From: CAYLJO01 sp964383905 | GTDB taxonomy: Bacteria > Acidobacteriota > Blastocatellia > Pyrinomonadales > Pyrinomonadaceae | DNA length: 7,887 bases | Assembly (NCBI GenBank): GCA_964383905.1 | Contig: CAYLJO010000269.1 | Location: 1-7,887 of the forward strand | Direction: 5' to 3' | Part shown: piece by piece, positions 1-6,437 of the stretch | How positions within the stretch are numbered: position 1 is the stretch's first letter | Layout of the letters: every line of letters starts with the position of its first letter | Notes under the pieces: model-generated | What the model was told of the DNA's origin: nothing | Seen by the model: only the letters and a program-made list of their open reading frames with translations | Databases searched by the model: none | Position numbers and translations under genes: made by a program

Positions 1-192
1 CAGTTACTCAAGGAACGAGTTGCGACGCTAACAGACGCGGAGGTTACGGAGGTCTTGGAATACATCACGATCATGGAATCGCTGCGCGGACAGGCACAAA
101 GGAGAGACCTCTTCGCGGACATGAACGTGAAAGCGTGGGTCATAATGCTGCAAAGCCAGGCGACGATGGAAATAGAGCTTACCGGCGGTTAA
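1..192 (+). CDS. 3' end of an unknown small protein gene
   Basis: Frame 1 is open from the window edge to TAA at 190-192 and gives the last 63 residues of a protein whose start lies outside. The sequence begins QLLKERVATLTDAEVTEVLEYI and ends MEIELTGG. It is Leu/Glu/Arg-rich and looks helical. The 'LTDAEVTEVLEYI' stretch resembles the short amphipathic helices of small antitoxin-like or DUF2281-like proteins, but that is only a resemblance. No membrane segment or catalytic motif is visible. The stop is followed within 20 bases by the repeats of the next promoter, so the gene does not share a transcript start with the downstream RNA. Function unknown. I am fairly confident it is coding because of its amino-acid composition and the lack of stops, but the piece is short. 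Confidence 0.55.
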   Translation, partial: QLLKERVATLTDAEVTEVLEYITIMESLRGQAQRRDLFADMNVKAWVIMLQSQATMEIELTGG

Positions 193-208
193 GTCAGGTG
201 TCTTTCAT

Positions 209-264
209 GTTTAACAAATTTTTAAGTTGCGCTTAACCTCAAATCAATAACGGTTGGCTATGAT
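209..264 (+). promoter_or_regulatory. PHO-box-like promoter with 11-bp direct repeats, rightward
   Basis: Cores TTAAC (211-215), TTAAG (222-226), TTAAC (233-237) and a weaker TCAAT (244-248) recur exactly every 11 bp. Exactly 10 nt after the last core lies the -10 hexamer TATGAT (259-264). There is no -35 hexamer; the repeats occupy that place. Direct repeats with one helical-turn spacing in place of a -35 are the hallmark of PhoB/OmpR-family activators, and in enterobacterial pho promoters the -10 lies about 10 bp past the box. The same geometry recurs three more times in the window. The palindrome ATGAT-TATT-ATCAT (260-273) overlaps the -10 and the expected start and could be an operator. 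The activator's identity is inferred. Confidence 0.6.
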
Positions 265-270
265 TATTAT

Positions 271-348
271 CATCTAGAGCAGCGAAGCATCAGATCTCTA
301 GTGCAACACAAGGCTACGTCGAAGGAAGGGGCGTGGCCTTTCCTTTTT
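271..348 (+). ncRNA. candidate short regulatory RNA, about 78 nt
   Basis: The -10 at 259-264 predicts transcription starting near 271, and an intrinsic terminator ends at about 348. The predicted RNA holds a 5' hairpin with the perfect 6-bp stem CTAGAG (274-279) / CTCTAG (296-301) and a 16-nt loop. A single-stranded stretch of about 20 nt follows, then the terminator hairpin. No start codon with a ribosome site lies inside. The only frame (GTG at 302, running past the terminator) lacks a Shine-Dalgarno site. The product would therefore be a non-coding RNA made under the control of the 11-bp-repeat promoter, beside the phosphoesterase gene. It has no recognised family. The alternative is that this is just the terminator of the upstream gene with a chance promoter. 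Confidence 0.42.
321..348 (+). terminator. intrinsic terminator, rightward
   Basis: AAGGAA (322-327) pairs with TTCCTT (340-345), extended by GG (328-329) with CC (337-338) across a one-base bulge, and is followed by a run of five T (344-348). It would end the candidate RNA starting near 271 and also any read-through from the gene ending at 192. Confidence 0.65.
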
Positions 349-480
349 GGGACCGTGCAGTTTTGTGCCTTTTTTCTATCCTCCTTAGATCCCTATCTAT
401 GAGTGAGTTAAATGGCATCTTGCCGAGTTAAAGCGTGAGCCCCTTCTTATCAACAATATAAATCACTTCGTGAAAGTTAA

Positions 481-511
481 AGGCACGCGCTGAAAAAGCC
501 GGCGCGTGCCT
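481..511 (-). terminator. intrinsic terminator of the phosphoesterase gene
   Basis: There is a perfect 10-bp inverted repeat: AGGCACGCGC (481-490) and GCGCGTGCCT (502-511), with an 11-nt loop. Read on the minus strand it lies 25 nt beyond the TAG stop of the phosphoesterase gene and is followed by TTTAACTTT, an imperfect U-rich tail. The plus-strand side is not T-rich, so it acts leftward. Confidence 0.75.
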
Positions 512-535
512 CAATCTGACCTCCGAGAGCCCTAT

Positions 536-2065
536 CTATTCATCATCCCCTTCTGTTGGCTGGCCGGTCGTTGGGTCGAGGATCAGCCTATCGAAGTGTG
601 GGTGCGCAAAATCGAACATGTGAAGCAGCGTGCCGGCTTTCGCATCGAACGACTGGTCACCGATACGCCCCAGTTGCCAGTTGTCCTCGATGAAACGCAG
701 GATCGAAGTCTGATCCGTTATCGTGTGATCGACGAAATTCCTCTTCGCGTACGGCGAGAGGACCAGCAGCGGCTGACGCGGGCCGTAGCCGCAGCGCCCC
801 TGGTATTCACCGGCTTTCGCCTGCCCGCAGTCCGTGCCGGTCAGCGCGTCAACCAAGGGAATATTCGATTGGCTGACGATCGGCCCCATCACGTGGTCAT
901 ACCAACCGTCGGAATCGTCGTAGGCGATGATGATCGCCATCTCTTTCCACTCCGAGGATTGTTGCAGCCGGTTGATCGTTTCCACCAGGAACTGCTGCTC
1001 GAGCAGCGGGTTCGAGTACCCGGCATGGCCGTCCTGGTAACCGGGCGCCTTGATGTAGCTCACCGAAGGCAGTTGCCCCGCTTCCAGCGCCTGCCAAAAC
1101 CTGCTCAGATCGTACTGGTGGTTGGCCTGGCCGTTGTGACCAATCTCGGCCACCGACTTGGGCGGCAGGTGCATAGGATTTGCCGTCTGCGGGTAGTACT
1201 GGAACGGCTCGTGGTGGGGGATGTAATCTTTCTTGGGCAGTCCGTCGCTGCCGGTGTGAGACGCATTGCAATCGTCAAAGCCGCCATTGAACCAGCCCCA
1301 CGTGATGCCCTTGGCGTTAAGCAAGTCGCCGACATTCTTACCGGTCATCTGTACTGCTCCGCGGGTGTCGCAGCGATCGTTGAGCGGCTGCGGGTCGCCC
1401 GTGACAGTTCCGTCCGCGACCTCCCCAGTGATGTTGCCTGCCGAAGCCCCCACACCATGCGTTTGGCCGGAGATGAGGTTGAGAGCGCCGGGGGTGGAAG
1501 GCCCAAATGTCGTGCTGAAGCTGTTGTCGCTCATCGAGAAACGCTGAGCGTAGTTCCACAACGCGGTGACCGTGTTGCCGTCATAGTAACCCATCACATC
1601 CGCCTTGTTACAGACAACAGTCCCGTCCATGCCCGGACCGTTGCCGAGAGTTTCGACGAATTTGTCCATGAGCCCGGCGTGAAAGGCCTTCTGCTCATCC
1701 GTATAGTCATGATCCTGATCGCAGGTGGCGGCTCGCGAACGGTCCAGGCGAAACGGTTTGACCGAATTTTGATTACCGACCAGCAGGGGACGGTTAAGAC
1801 CGTTCACTGTCGGTGTGCCTCGAATTGGCTCGAACCGCGGCTCGCCGGAGGGGTTTTTGGCAAAGGGGTAGGAACCGAAGTAGTGATCGAACGAGATGTT
1901 TTCTTGAAAGATAACCACGACATGCTTAATCGGGGTGATCGTCTTCTGGTCGTCGCGATCCTTTGTAAGAGCTGGGGTGATACTCGTACCGAGAGCAATA
2001 GCCGATGCCATCAGCATGGCTAAAGCTTTCCTGGGCGCAGCCCAAGCTTTGGTTTGGTGAATCAT
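536..2065 (-). CDS. secreted phosphoesterase, phospholipase C / AcpA acid phosphatase family
   Basis: This 509-residue protein belongs to the phosphoesterase family of bacterial phospholipases C and AcpA-type acid phosphatases (Pfam PF04185). These metal-dependent enzymes hydrolyse phosphomonoesters or phosphodiesters outside the cytoplasm. The N-terminus is a Sec-type signal: basic residues to about 13, then a hydrophobic core at about 14-33. The mature domain opens with IKHVVVIFQENISFDHYFG (46-64), where E55 and N56 are the expected metal ligands. GPSTPGALN (188-196) carries the probable nucleophile (S190 or T191), and YDDSDGWYDH (382-391) supplies further metal-binding Asp. The protein ends soon after the catalytic domain and lacks the extra C-terminal domains of the long phospholipases. 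The start is supported by GGAGG (2071-2075) five nt upstream. A PHO-box-like promoter lies upstream and a strong terminator downstream, so it is monocistronic. The substrate cannot be read from the sequence. Confidence 0.9.
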   Translation of the reverse strand: MIHQTKAWAAPRKALAMLMASAIALGTSITPALTKDRDDQKTITPIKHVVVIFQENISFDHYFGSYPFAKNPSGEPRFEPIRGTPTVNGLNRPLLVGNQNSVKPFRLDRSRAATCDQDHDYTDEQKAFHAGLMDKFVETLGNGPGMDGTVVCNKADVMGYYDGNTVTALWNYAQRFSMSDNSFSTTFGPSTPGALNLISGQTHGVGASAGNITGEVADGTVTGDPQPLNDRCDTRGAVQMTGKNVGDLLNAKGITWGWFNGGFDDCNASHTGSDGLPKKDYIPHHEPFQYYPQTANPMHLPPKSVAEIGHNGQANHQYDLSRFWQALEAGQLPSVSYIKAPGYQDGHAGYSNPLLEQQFLVETINRLQQSSEWKEMAIIIAYDDSDGWYDHVMGPIVSQSNIPLVDALTGTDCGQAKAGEYQGRCGYGPRQPLLVLSPYAKRNFVDHTITDQTSILRFIEDNWQLGRIGDQSFDAKAGTLLHMFDFAHPHFDRLILDPTTGQPTEGDDE

Positions 2066-2116
2066 TTAATCCTCCATTCTTTTACAGAGAGAGATAACCT
2101 GCGTTGAGTGGGAATA

Positions 2117-2145
2117 GGCCGTTCGGGAAAGCTTCCCATCCGGCC
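2117..2145 (-). repeat. inverted repeat in the phosphoesterase 5' leader
   Basis: GGCCG (2117-2121) pairs with CGGCC (2141-2145), and GGGAA (2125-2129) pairs with TTCCC (2133-2137). A symmetric 3x3 internal loop separates the two stems and a 3-nt loop caps the hairpin. It lies between the predicted transcription start (about 2171) and the ribosome site (2071-2075), so it would form in the 5' untranslated RNA. No T-run follows on the minus strand, so it is not an obvious terminator. An mRNA-stabilising hairpin or a protein-binding site is possible. Confidence 0.5.
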
Positions 2146-2177
2146 GCCTAAAAATTTCGTACGGGATAAACAGAGGG

Positions 2178-2232
2178 AGGATAAAGAGCGTTACTTACAG
2201 CAGTGTTACATCCGGGCTAATTCTTCGTGAAT
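2178..2232 (-). promoter_or_regulatory. PHO-box-like promoter of the phosphoesterase gene
   Basis: On the minus strand the cores TGTAAC (2210-2205) and TGTAAG (2199-2194) are exactly 11 bp apart. Weaker copies ATTAGC (2221-2216) and ATTCAC (2232-2227) continue the 11-bp phase upstream. Ten nt after the TGTAAG core comes the -10 hexamer TATCCT (2183-2178), giving a start near 2171 and a leader of about 105 nt. No -35 is seen. Control by a phosphate-starvation regulator fits a secreted phosphoesterase. The pattern is seen in the sequence; the regulator is inferred. Confidence 0.62.
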
Positions 2233-2612
2233 TGTGACGTGCCATGAGGGAAGAATCAGCGCGGATTAATTGATTCTGAGGATCTAGCAGCCGTTCTCAT
2301 GACACCCTCACAACTTCCGCCCCCTTGCGGTTAGATGTGTAGAGAAAGAAAGCGCCGGTCGGGGGATAAGGCTCTTGGAACAGCGCCAACAGTTCGATAA
2401 TCTCAAGTCACCCGATGCAGAGTCCGCGGCATTAAGCCGATTAACGGGCGAGGGGTAGTGGGTCATTTTCAATGTTGAACAAAAGAAGAGGGGTACGCAC
2501 AGCAAAATAAAGTAGGTTCGGGCAAAATTTAGAAAGAACCGCATAGCCGCTAGTGACTACCATAATAAAGTTAAGTGAGTTGAGGGACATCTGGAAGTTT
2601 CGAATTGGAGCG
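2233..2612. other. intergenic stretch with no supported gene
   Basis: No frame here has a ribosome site with a plausible protein. Only small inverted repeats are visible, such as CCGC-N6-GCGG near 2318 and GGTTC...GAACC near 2517-2540, none followed by a T-run. It separates the divergent phosphoesterase and small-protein promoters. Confidence 0.5.
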
Positions 2613-2641
2613 TTGACAAATACTGGCTCAGAATTTCTAAC
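2613..2641 (+). promoter_or_regulatory. sigma70-like promoter upstream of the small gene
   Basis: A perfect -35, TTGACA (2613-2618), is followed after 17 bp by TCTAAC (2636-2641), four of six matches to TATAAT. It points towards the small gene at 2803 with a leader of about 155 nt. It would give activator-independent expression in addition to the 11-bp-repeat promoter downstream. Confidence 0.45.
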
Positions 2642-2704
2642 TGACCCACAACGGGGCGAGGCGCTCTGTTGTTAAATTTGTTCTCCTGATGATAACTTTT
2701 GTTT

Positions 2705-2738
2705 CTGTAACATTCCGTTAAGATCAATGCAGTATCGT
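2705..2738 (+). promoter_or_regulatory. PHO-box-like promoter of the 73-aa protein gene
   Basis: CTGTAAC (2705-2711) and CGTTAAG (2716-2722) are two direct repeats in 11-bp phase. Exactly 10 nt later comes the -10 hexamer TATCGT (2733-2738). There are no further upstream copies, so this is the minimal two-repeat form. The predicted start near 2745 leaves a leader of about 58 nt before the gene at 2803. The spacing is identical to that of the phosphoesterase promoter on the other strand. Confidence 0.55.
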
Positions 2739-2802
2739 CCTTGACTCCAACTACAGATTATTTACCTTTGTCCGGTCCTAATCTAAGGAGGATAGTGGCT
2801 TT

Positions 2803-3024
2803 ATGTCTATTGCTAATGAATTGAGTAGCGATGTGGCGGCGGAGTTGCTCAAGCGCAGTGAGGGTAACGGCAAAAATGATAGTACGGCCTTAGCCGAGGT
2901 TGCCCTTGAGCTTCATAATACGCTACAAGACCTTAAAGCCGAGTCTGAGAGGCAGCGCCGCCGCCGCTCACGACTTCCCGCTGGGCCGCGATCCGCCAGC
3001 ACGGAGCCTTCTGAGAATCGTTGA
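2803..3024 (+). CDS. small helical protein of unknown function, 73 aa
   Basis: I do not recognise this protein. ATG at 2803 is preceded by a near-perfect Shine-Dalgarno site, TAAGGAGG (2784-2791), 11 nt upstream, and by two candidate promoters, so expression is likely. Residues 1-50 look helical and acidic/amphipathic (LSSDVAAELLKRSE, then ALAEVALELHNTLQDLKAES). Residues 50-57 form an Arg cluster (RQRRRRSR), and the rest is Pro/Ser-rich and probably unstructured. There is no signal peptide or membrane segment, so it is cytoplasmic. The Arg cluster could bind nucleic acid or be incidental. The change in composition after residue 50 could mean a frameshifted C-terminus, since the +2 frame is open to 3082, but nothing proves it. 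Its PHO-box-like promoter ties it to the phosphoesterase. Confidence 0.6.
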   Translation: MSIANELSSDVAAELLKRSEGNGKNDSTALAEVALELHNTLQDLKAESERQRRRRSRLPAGPRSASTEPSENR

Positions 3025-3061
3025 TACTACCGTCACAGGAATTGGAATAGCGGGCTCTTAC

Positions 3062-3083
3062 CTTAGAAGTATTGCCTTCTAAG
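3062..3083 (+). repeat. 8-bp inverted repeat after the small gene
   Basis: CTTAGAAG (3062-3069) and CTTCTAAG (3076-3083) are a perfect 8-bp inverted repeat with a 6-nt loop, 38 nt after the stop at 3024. No T-run follows, so it may protect the 3' end of the mRNA rather than terminate. Confidence 0.5.
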
Positions 3084-3103
3084 CCCTCACCTATATTTCG
3101 GGG

Positions 3104-3128
3104 CAATCGACTTATCAAGTCGTTGTTT
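3104..3128 (+). terminator. probable intrinsic terminator of the small gene
   Basis: CAA(T)CGACTT (3104-3113) pairs with AAGTCGTTG (3117-3125) around a 3-nt ATC loop, giving nine base pairs with one bulged T. TTT follows (TTGTTTAT from 3123). The tail is short, and the minus-strand side is not T-rich, so it acts rightward, before the converging channel gene. Confidence 0.5.
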
Positions 3129-3228
3129 ATGACCCGGTATACCATCAGCTGCGCTCTTCTGCCTCGACCCCGCGCATTGTTAGGTAGGACGGTACGGCGA
3201 AGATTGCTCCTTAGCCTTGTATGATGCC

Positions 3229-4842
3229 TTACTTCTGCCTGGCCGCGAGAATGAGCGTGTCACCGATAGCTACTCTACGGTCTCCACGGACGTCGAAGTG
3301 TAGATCCCCCTTCTCGTCTGCGATGGCGATCGCTTGCACGCCGCTGCGTTGGCAATAGGTCTCGACTGTTTCCGCACTGCTGACCCTAACCTGACGTACC
3401 TCAAAGTCCAGATTATGAAAACGAAGGTTTAAGAGCCGGCTCGGGTTCGTCGTGGACGAGGCGAAGCGGGGGGCGGCCAGCGAAGCGCTGCTGAACGTCG
3501 TCTCTAAACCAAAATGGGTCGTAACTCGCCGTGATAAATCGGGGTCAAACAGGCGGAGCACGATCGGCAGTCCGGGGATCAAGCTGCGGACGTACAAAGC
3601 AATTTCCAGATTGAGATAATCGGGGTTGGTACAGACAACCAGGGCCTTGGCTTGAGGCGCGTTGGCATAGATTAAAGATTCTTTCTGCAGCGCGTTCCCG
3701 ATCACGACAGGAATGTTTTCGCCCCGCGCCTGGGCGATTAAGCGGCCCGATTCGCTCGACTCGATCACAACCACGCTCTGCCCCAGCCGCCTGAGCGTCT
3801 GTGCGACGCGAAATCCGACCACCCCCAATCCGCACACGACAACGTGGTCGCGCATCCACATCTTTACCTGCCCCTGATCGAACGCTTGTTGTCTGGCGAT
3901 CATTCTATTCGTCACCAGCGCGAAGAGAACGACCGTCATCATCACGCCTGAAATCATGATCGTGATGCCGATGATCTTTGATAGCGGGTCGGCGTCGCGC
4001 AGACTGAAGTCGCCAAACCCGACCGTCGTAACCATCGTGATCACGAAGTAGACGGCGTCGAGTAAAGTCATTCTCAGCCTAGTCATGAAGTAGATTGAGG
4101 CGGCCGTCACGAGGAAGGCCAAATATAATAGAATGATGATCAGCATCCGGTGGCGACGAAAGTCGGTAAGACGCTTTGTCCTCCACGGTTTGGTCCGATT
4201 AATTTGCTGGCGTTGCGGCAGGTTGCGCTCGGTGGTTGCCACCAGTAATTTCGCGTCGGGGGGGAGCGCGGAGTCGGGGTCAGGGAACCATAACGTTTGG
4301 TCCCCGGCGCCGGCGGCGATAACCTTCATGTGAGACGCACCGGCAGGAGAGCCGAACTGTCGCTTTAGCTCGCCTGCGGTCGCGTGATGAATGACGAAAG
4401 TCTGCTCCCCGAAGGGGTGAGCGTACACAACGCCGGGGCTCAGCGAGGCGAGCGCGAAGGTGGGCGCGGCGAGAGCTGACATGCTCAAAACCTCACACTG
4501 CGGTAAGTATTTCGCGATCAGTTGACCGAGGCGTACGTTAAATTGACGTAGAACCACGCGCAGGGAGGGGTTGACCTCGAGTGCCGCAAGCGTTACGCCG
4601 AGATTCATCTCGTCCTGATCAGTCACGGCAAACAGTATCTCGGCCCTTTCCGCGCCCGCCAGCTTCAGAAGGTTTGATTCTACGGTGCGACCTTCCAGAA
4701 CCCTGATATCCGGCGGAAGTTGTGCGCCGGCCAACCAGCTACCCGCCGAGACAACGGCCGTGACACTGCAGCCGTCGTGACGTAGTTGTTCGATAATACG
4801 AAAGCCCAGATGGTCTGAACCGAAGAGAAGGACTTGGGTCAT
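3229..4842 (-). CDS. RCK-regulated two-helix potassium channel
   Basis: A 537-residue inner-membrane K+ channel with regulatory Rossmann domains on both sides of the pore. Residues 1 to about 205 form an N-terminal TrkA-like (RCK) region whose nucleotide loop is degenerate: FGSDHLG has Asp where the second Gly of GxGxxG should be. TM1 is at about 233-253 and the pore helix at about 260-271. The selectivity filter TTVGFGD (272-278) has Phe in place of the usual Tyr, and TM2 is at about 289-311. A second, canonical RCK domain starts at 331 (CGLGVVG, acidic E361) and is followed by a TrkA-C-like end. ATG 4842 is preferred because the Rossmann strand starts right after it. A TTG at 4863 would add seven residues (MAPHLYS), and neither start has a clear Shine-Dalgarno site. 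The gene is transcribed alone, 156 bp after the operon to its right. It probably senses ligand or redox state to gate K+ flux. Confidence 0.88.
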   Translation of the reverse strand: MTQVLLFGSDHLGFRIIEQLRHDGCSVTAVVSAGSWLAGAQLPPDIRVLEGRTVESNLLKLAGAERAEILFAVTDQDEMNLGVTLAALEVNPSLRVVLRQFNVRLGQLIAKYLPQCEVLSMSALAAPTFALASLSPGVVYAHPFGEQTFVIHHATAGELKRQFGSPAGASHMKVIAAGAGDQTLWFPDPDSALPPDAKLLVATTERNLPQRQQINRTKPWRTKRLTDFRRHRMLIIILLYLAFLVTAASIYFMTRLRMTLLDAVYFVITMVTTVGFGDFSLRDADPLSKIIGITIMISGVMMTVVLFALVTNRMIARQQAFDQGQVKMWMRDHVVVCGLGVVGFRVAQTLRRLGQSVVVIESSESGRLIAQARGENIPVVIGNALQKESLIYANAPQAKALVVCTNPDYLNLEIALYVRSLIPGLPIVLRLFDPDLSRRVTTHFGLETTFSSASLAAPRFASSTTNPSRLLNLRFHNLDFEVRQVRVSSAETVETYCQRSGVQAIAIADEKGDLHFDVRGDRRVAIGDTLILAARQK

Positions 4843-4862
4843 ACTATACAGGTGTGGGGCCA

Positions 4863-4919
4863 AGGGGTTACCGGTGTCCGGTGAAAGCCAGGGCCCGCGG
4901 CATACTGATCAAAACCCCT
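4863..4919 (-). repeat. nested inverted repeats in the channel gene leader
   Basis: The perfect repeat ACCGG-TGT-CCGGT (4870-4882) lies inside an outer 7-bp pair, AGGGGTT (4863-4869) with AACCCCT (4913-4919). Both lie just upstream of the channel start and would fold in its 5' leader or serve as an operator. No promoter hexamers can be assigned with confidence in this 156-bp gap. Confidence 0.35.
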
Positions 4920-4998
4920 CTCTCCCTGTTCTAATTTAGCTGCGAGGTATGAGCAAGTCGCATGGAAACATAGCGTCTACTCAAAGCGGTCACGCCCT

Positions 4999-5604
4999 TT
5001 ATCTTGACAGGGATGGCAAAGTCAGGACCCTATGCCGTAGCCGACCTCGCCGCGAGAGGCGAAACCACAGGGCAAGTGAAGGCTGTTTTAGCGGCACCGA
5101 AGGATCATCTCCCAGCGCTCCACGCCGGACCAAATCGCCTACGGCATAACGAAACCAGCGAATGATGATCCGGCAGCCCGGGTCGGCCGCTTTCAGCCAG
5201 GCCTTTTCATAGCGTATCAACTCCGCGACCCATCCCGGAATGCTGCCATCCTGAGAAGCAATTTTTTCAAGATGGGTGGCGAAGGCGATCGCATCATCAC
5301 GATGTTTCTTGACCCCCCGTGGGGTATAAATATCCGAGTGTTGACGAAAGAGCCCGGCAATACGACTCCCCAACACACGATGCGTAAGCGGCAGCAGCTC
5401 ACAGACTTCACGCAGTCGCTTGTTGCGGAGTGAGCTGGCAAAGAGGTTGACATCCCGTGCCGATAACCGGGCCATCTCGTGTGCGTCATCGGGGTTGAGG
5501 CCCAGTTCTTCACCTACCTTCAGGGGGTCGGCGAAGAAGCGTTCTCGCAGAACGCCGTTGGTGTAGAGTCGGGCCAGAAGACGTTGCGTTTCAGCTAAGC
5601 CCAT
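4999..5604 (-). CDS. partner protein of the DUF692 enzyme, operon gene 3
   Basis: A 201-residue cytoplasmic protein with no signal peptide. The N-terminal part (about 1-90) is helical, with the pattern LLARLYTNGVLRERFFADP, an LGLNPDDA turn and LREVCELLPLTHRVLG. The second part (about 100-201) is richer in aromatic residues (WVAELIRYEKAWL, IIIRWFRYAVGDL, LALWFRL). Its place directly after the DUF692 gene, overlapping it by 10 nt, matches that of the partner proteins that pair with DUF692 oxidases, such as MbnC of methanobactin synthesis and BufC of bufferin operons. Those partners bind the precursor peptide. That role is inferred from context. I cannot show sequence homology to either and would call the family uncharacterised. 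It has no clear Shine-Dalgarno site, so translation is probably coupled to the upstream gene. No terminator is seen after it. Confidence 0.75.
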   Translation of the reverse strand: MGLAETQRLLARLYTNGVLRERFFADPLKVGEELGLNPDDAHEMARLSARDVNLFASSLRNKRLREVCELLPLTHRVLGSRIAGLFRQHSDIYTPRGVKKHRDDAIAFATHLEKIASQDGSIPGWVAELIRYEKAWLKAADPGCRIIIRWFRYAVGDLVRRGALGDDPSVPLKQPSLALWFRLSRRGRLRHRVLTLPSLSR

Positions 5605-6437
5605 CGCCCGTACACCATCCCGACCGCGCGCGCTCGTTCGAGTTCTTTCAGAAGCTTATTAAAAGGTGGTAAGTTCTCGTCGCGCTCCAGCACGACACCC
5701 TTAACCGGGGCGCGTGCGAGGGCGCCCTCCATTAACGCCCACACTTCGTCTGGTGTCGGCTGCGAATGGCTATCAATCAGCATGCCGTCATGCCAGTGCC
5801 CTCCGACGAAATGAAGCTGCACGATCAGCTCTAATGGCAACCGTCCCAGGAAGAGATCCGCGTCATAGCCGTGATTGACGGCATTAACATGGAGGTTCGT
5901 GACGTCTAGCAGCAGGCCGCAGCGGGTGCGCTCAAGTACCTCCGTTAAAAACTGAGCCTCATCCATGCCTCCGCCCGGCACGGTCAACATGTATGTAATG
6001 TTCTCTAGAATCAGCGGGGCGTGAATACGACGGCGCACTTCCGCAATGTTACGACCAAGCACCTCGACCGCCTCGGGCGTGAACGGTAATGGGGCTAAAT
6101 GCCCGATATTCACTCCGCCGGCCTGTGTGAAAGAGACGTGTTCGCTCCACCACGGTGGGTTTAACCGGTCGATGAGTCTCGCCAGCTTGTCGAGGTAATT
6201 ACCATCTACTCCCTCAGCGCTTCCCAGGGAGAGATTGATCGCATGCGGAATAAGGGTGAAGTGCTCGGCAAGTAAGTCCAGCTCCTGTTGCTTCTCCGGC
6301 GAAGCGTCCAGGTAATGGTCCGCGGTGATCTCGAGGAAATCAACCGCCTCCCGGTTAAGAAAGAGGTCGCTCCGGAACGGTTCGCGGAAACCTAACCCGA
6401 CCCCTAACGTCGGAAGTTGAGAAAACAAGGGTATCAT
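5595..6437 (-). CDS. DUF692 family multinuclear non-haem iron oxidase (MNIO)
   Basis: A 280-residue TIM-barrel protein of the DUF692 / MbnB-BufB-TglH family. These enzymes use two or three iron ions and O2 to modify residues, usually Cys, of ribosomally made peptides. The family pattern is complete: LGVGLGFREPF (10-20), DFLEIT (33-38), PHAINLSLGS (64-73), WWSEH (96-100), ILENITYM (143-150), LLLDVTNLHVNA (175-186), LHFVGGH (208-214), DSHSQP (222-227) and VLERD (249-253). Candidate iron ligands are H65, H100, E145, D178, H183, H209, H224 and E251. An upstream ATG at 6521 would add 28 Arg/Trp-rich residues read from the Gly/Cys-tail codons of the previous gene. ATG 6437 gives the normal family length and overlaps the previous stop as ATGA, with GGAGG directly before it, so the two genes are translationally coupled. 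The likely substrate is the preceding protein's tail. Confidence 0.9.
   Translation of the reverse strand: MIPLFSQLPTLGVGLGFREPFRSDLFLNREAVDFLEITADHYLDASPEKQQELDLLAEHFTLIPHAINLSLGSAEGVDGNYLDKLARLIDRLNPPWWSEHVSFTQAGGVNIGHLAPLPFTPEAVEVLGRNIAEVRRRIHAPLILENITYMLTVPGGGMDEAQFLTEVLERTRCGLLLDVTNLHVNAVNHGYDADLFLGRLPLELIVQLHFVGGHWHDGMLIDSHSQPTPDEVWALMEGALARAPVKGVVLERDENLPPFNKLLKELERARAVGMVYGRWA

Noticed and set aside
376..390. The 15-mer ATCTAAGGAGGATAG on the minus strand, identical to the ribosome-site region of the small gene at 2781-2795
   Set aside because: Most of the match is the Shine-Dalgarno consensus and no start codon follows the copy at 376-390, so a decayed gene copy cannot be supported.
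506..2023. A 505-codon open frame on the plus strand
   Set aside because: It is fully antisense to the phosphoesterase, has no ribosome site, and its translation is Arg/Val-rich with no domain. Long antisense frames are common opposite GC-rich genes.
2308..2544. A 78-codon minus-strand frame in the intergenic region
   Set aside because: No ribosome site and no protein-like pattern beyond a chance hydrophobic start.
2900..3082. A 60-codon frame overlapping the small gene in the +2 frame
   Set aside because: No ribosome site; kept only as a possible frameshifted C-terminus of the 73-aa protein.
4985..5052. Plus-strand resemblance to a c-di-GMP-I (GEMM) riboswitch: GCGG...GGCAAAGTCAGGACCC...GTAGCCGA...CCGC
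   Set aside because: It lies antisense over the 3' end of the operon's third gene, no plus-strand gene follows, and the first conserved strand (GGCAAACC) is missing. A covariance-model scan with the GEMM model would settle it.
4949..5149. A 66-codon plus-strand frame
   Set aside because: It overlaps the partner gene antisense, lacks a ribosome site and has a Ser/Arg-rich low-information translation.
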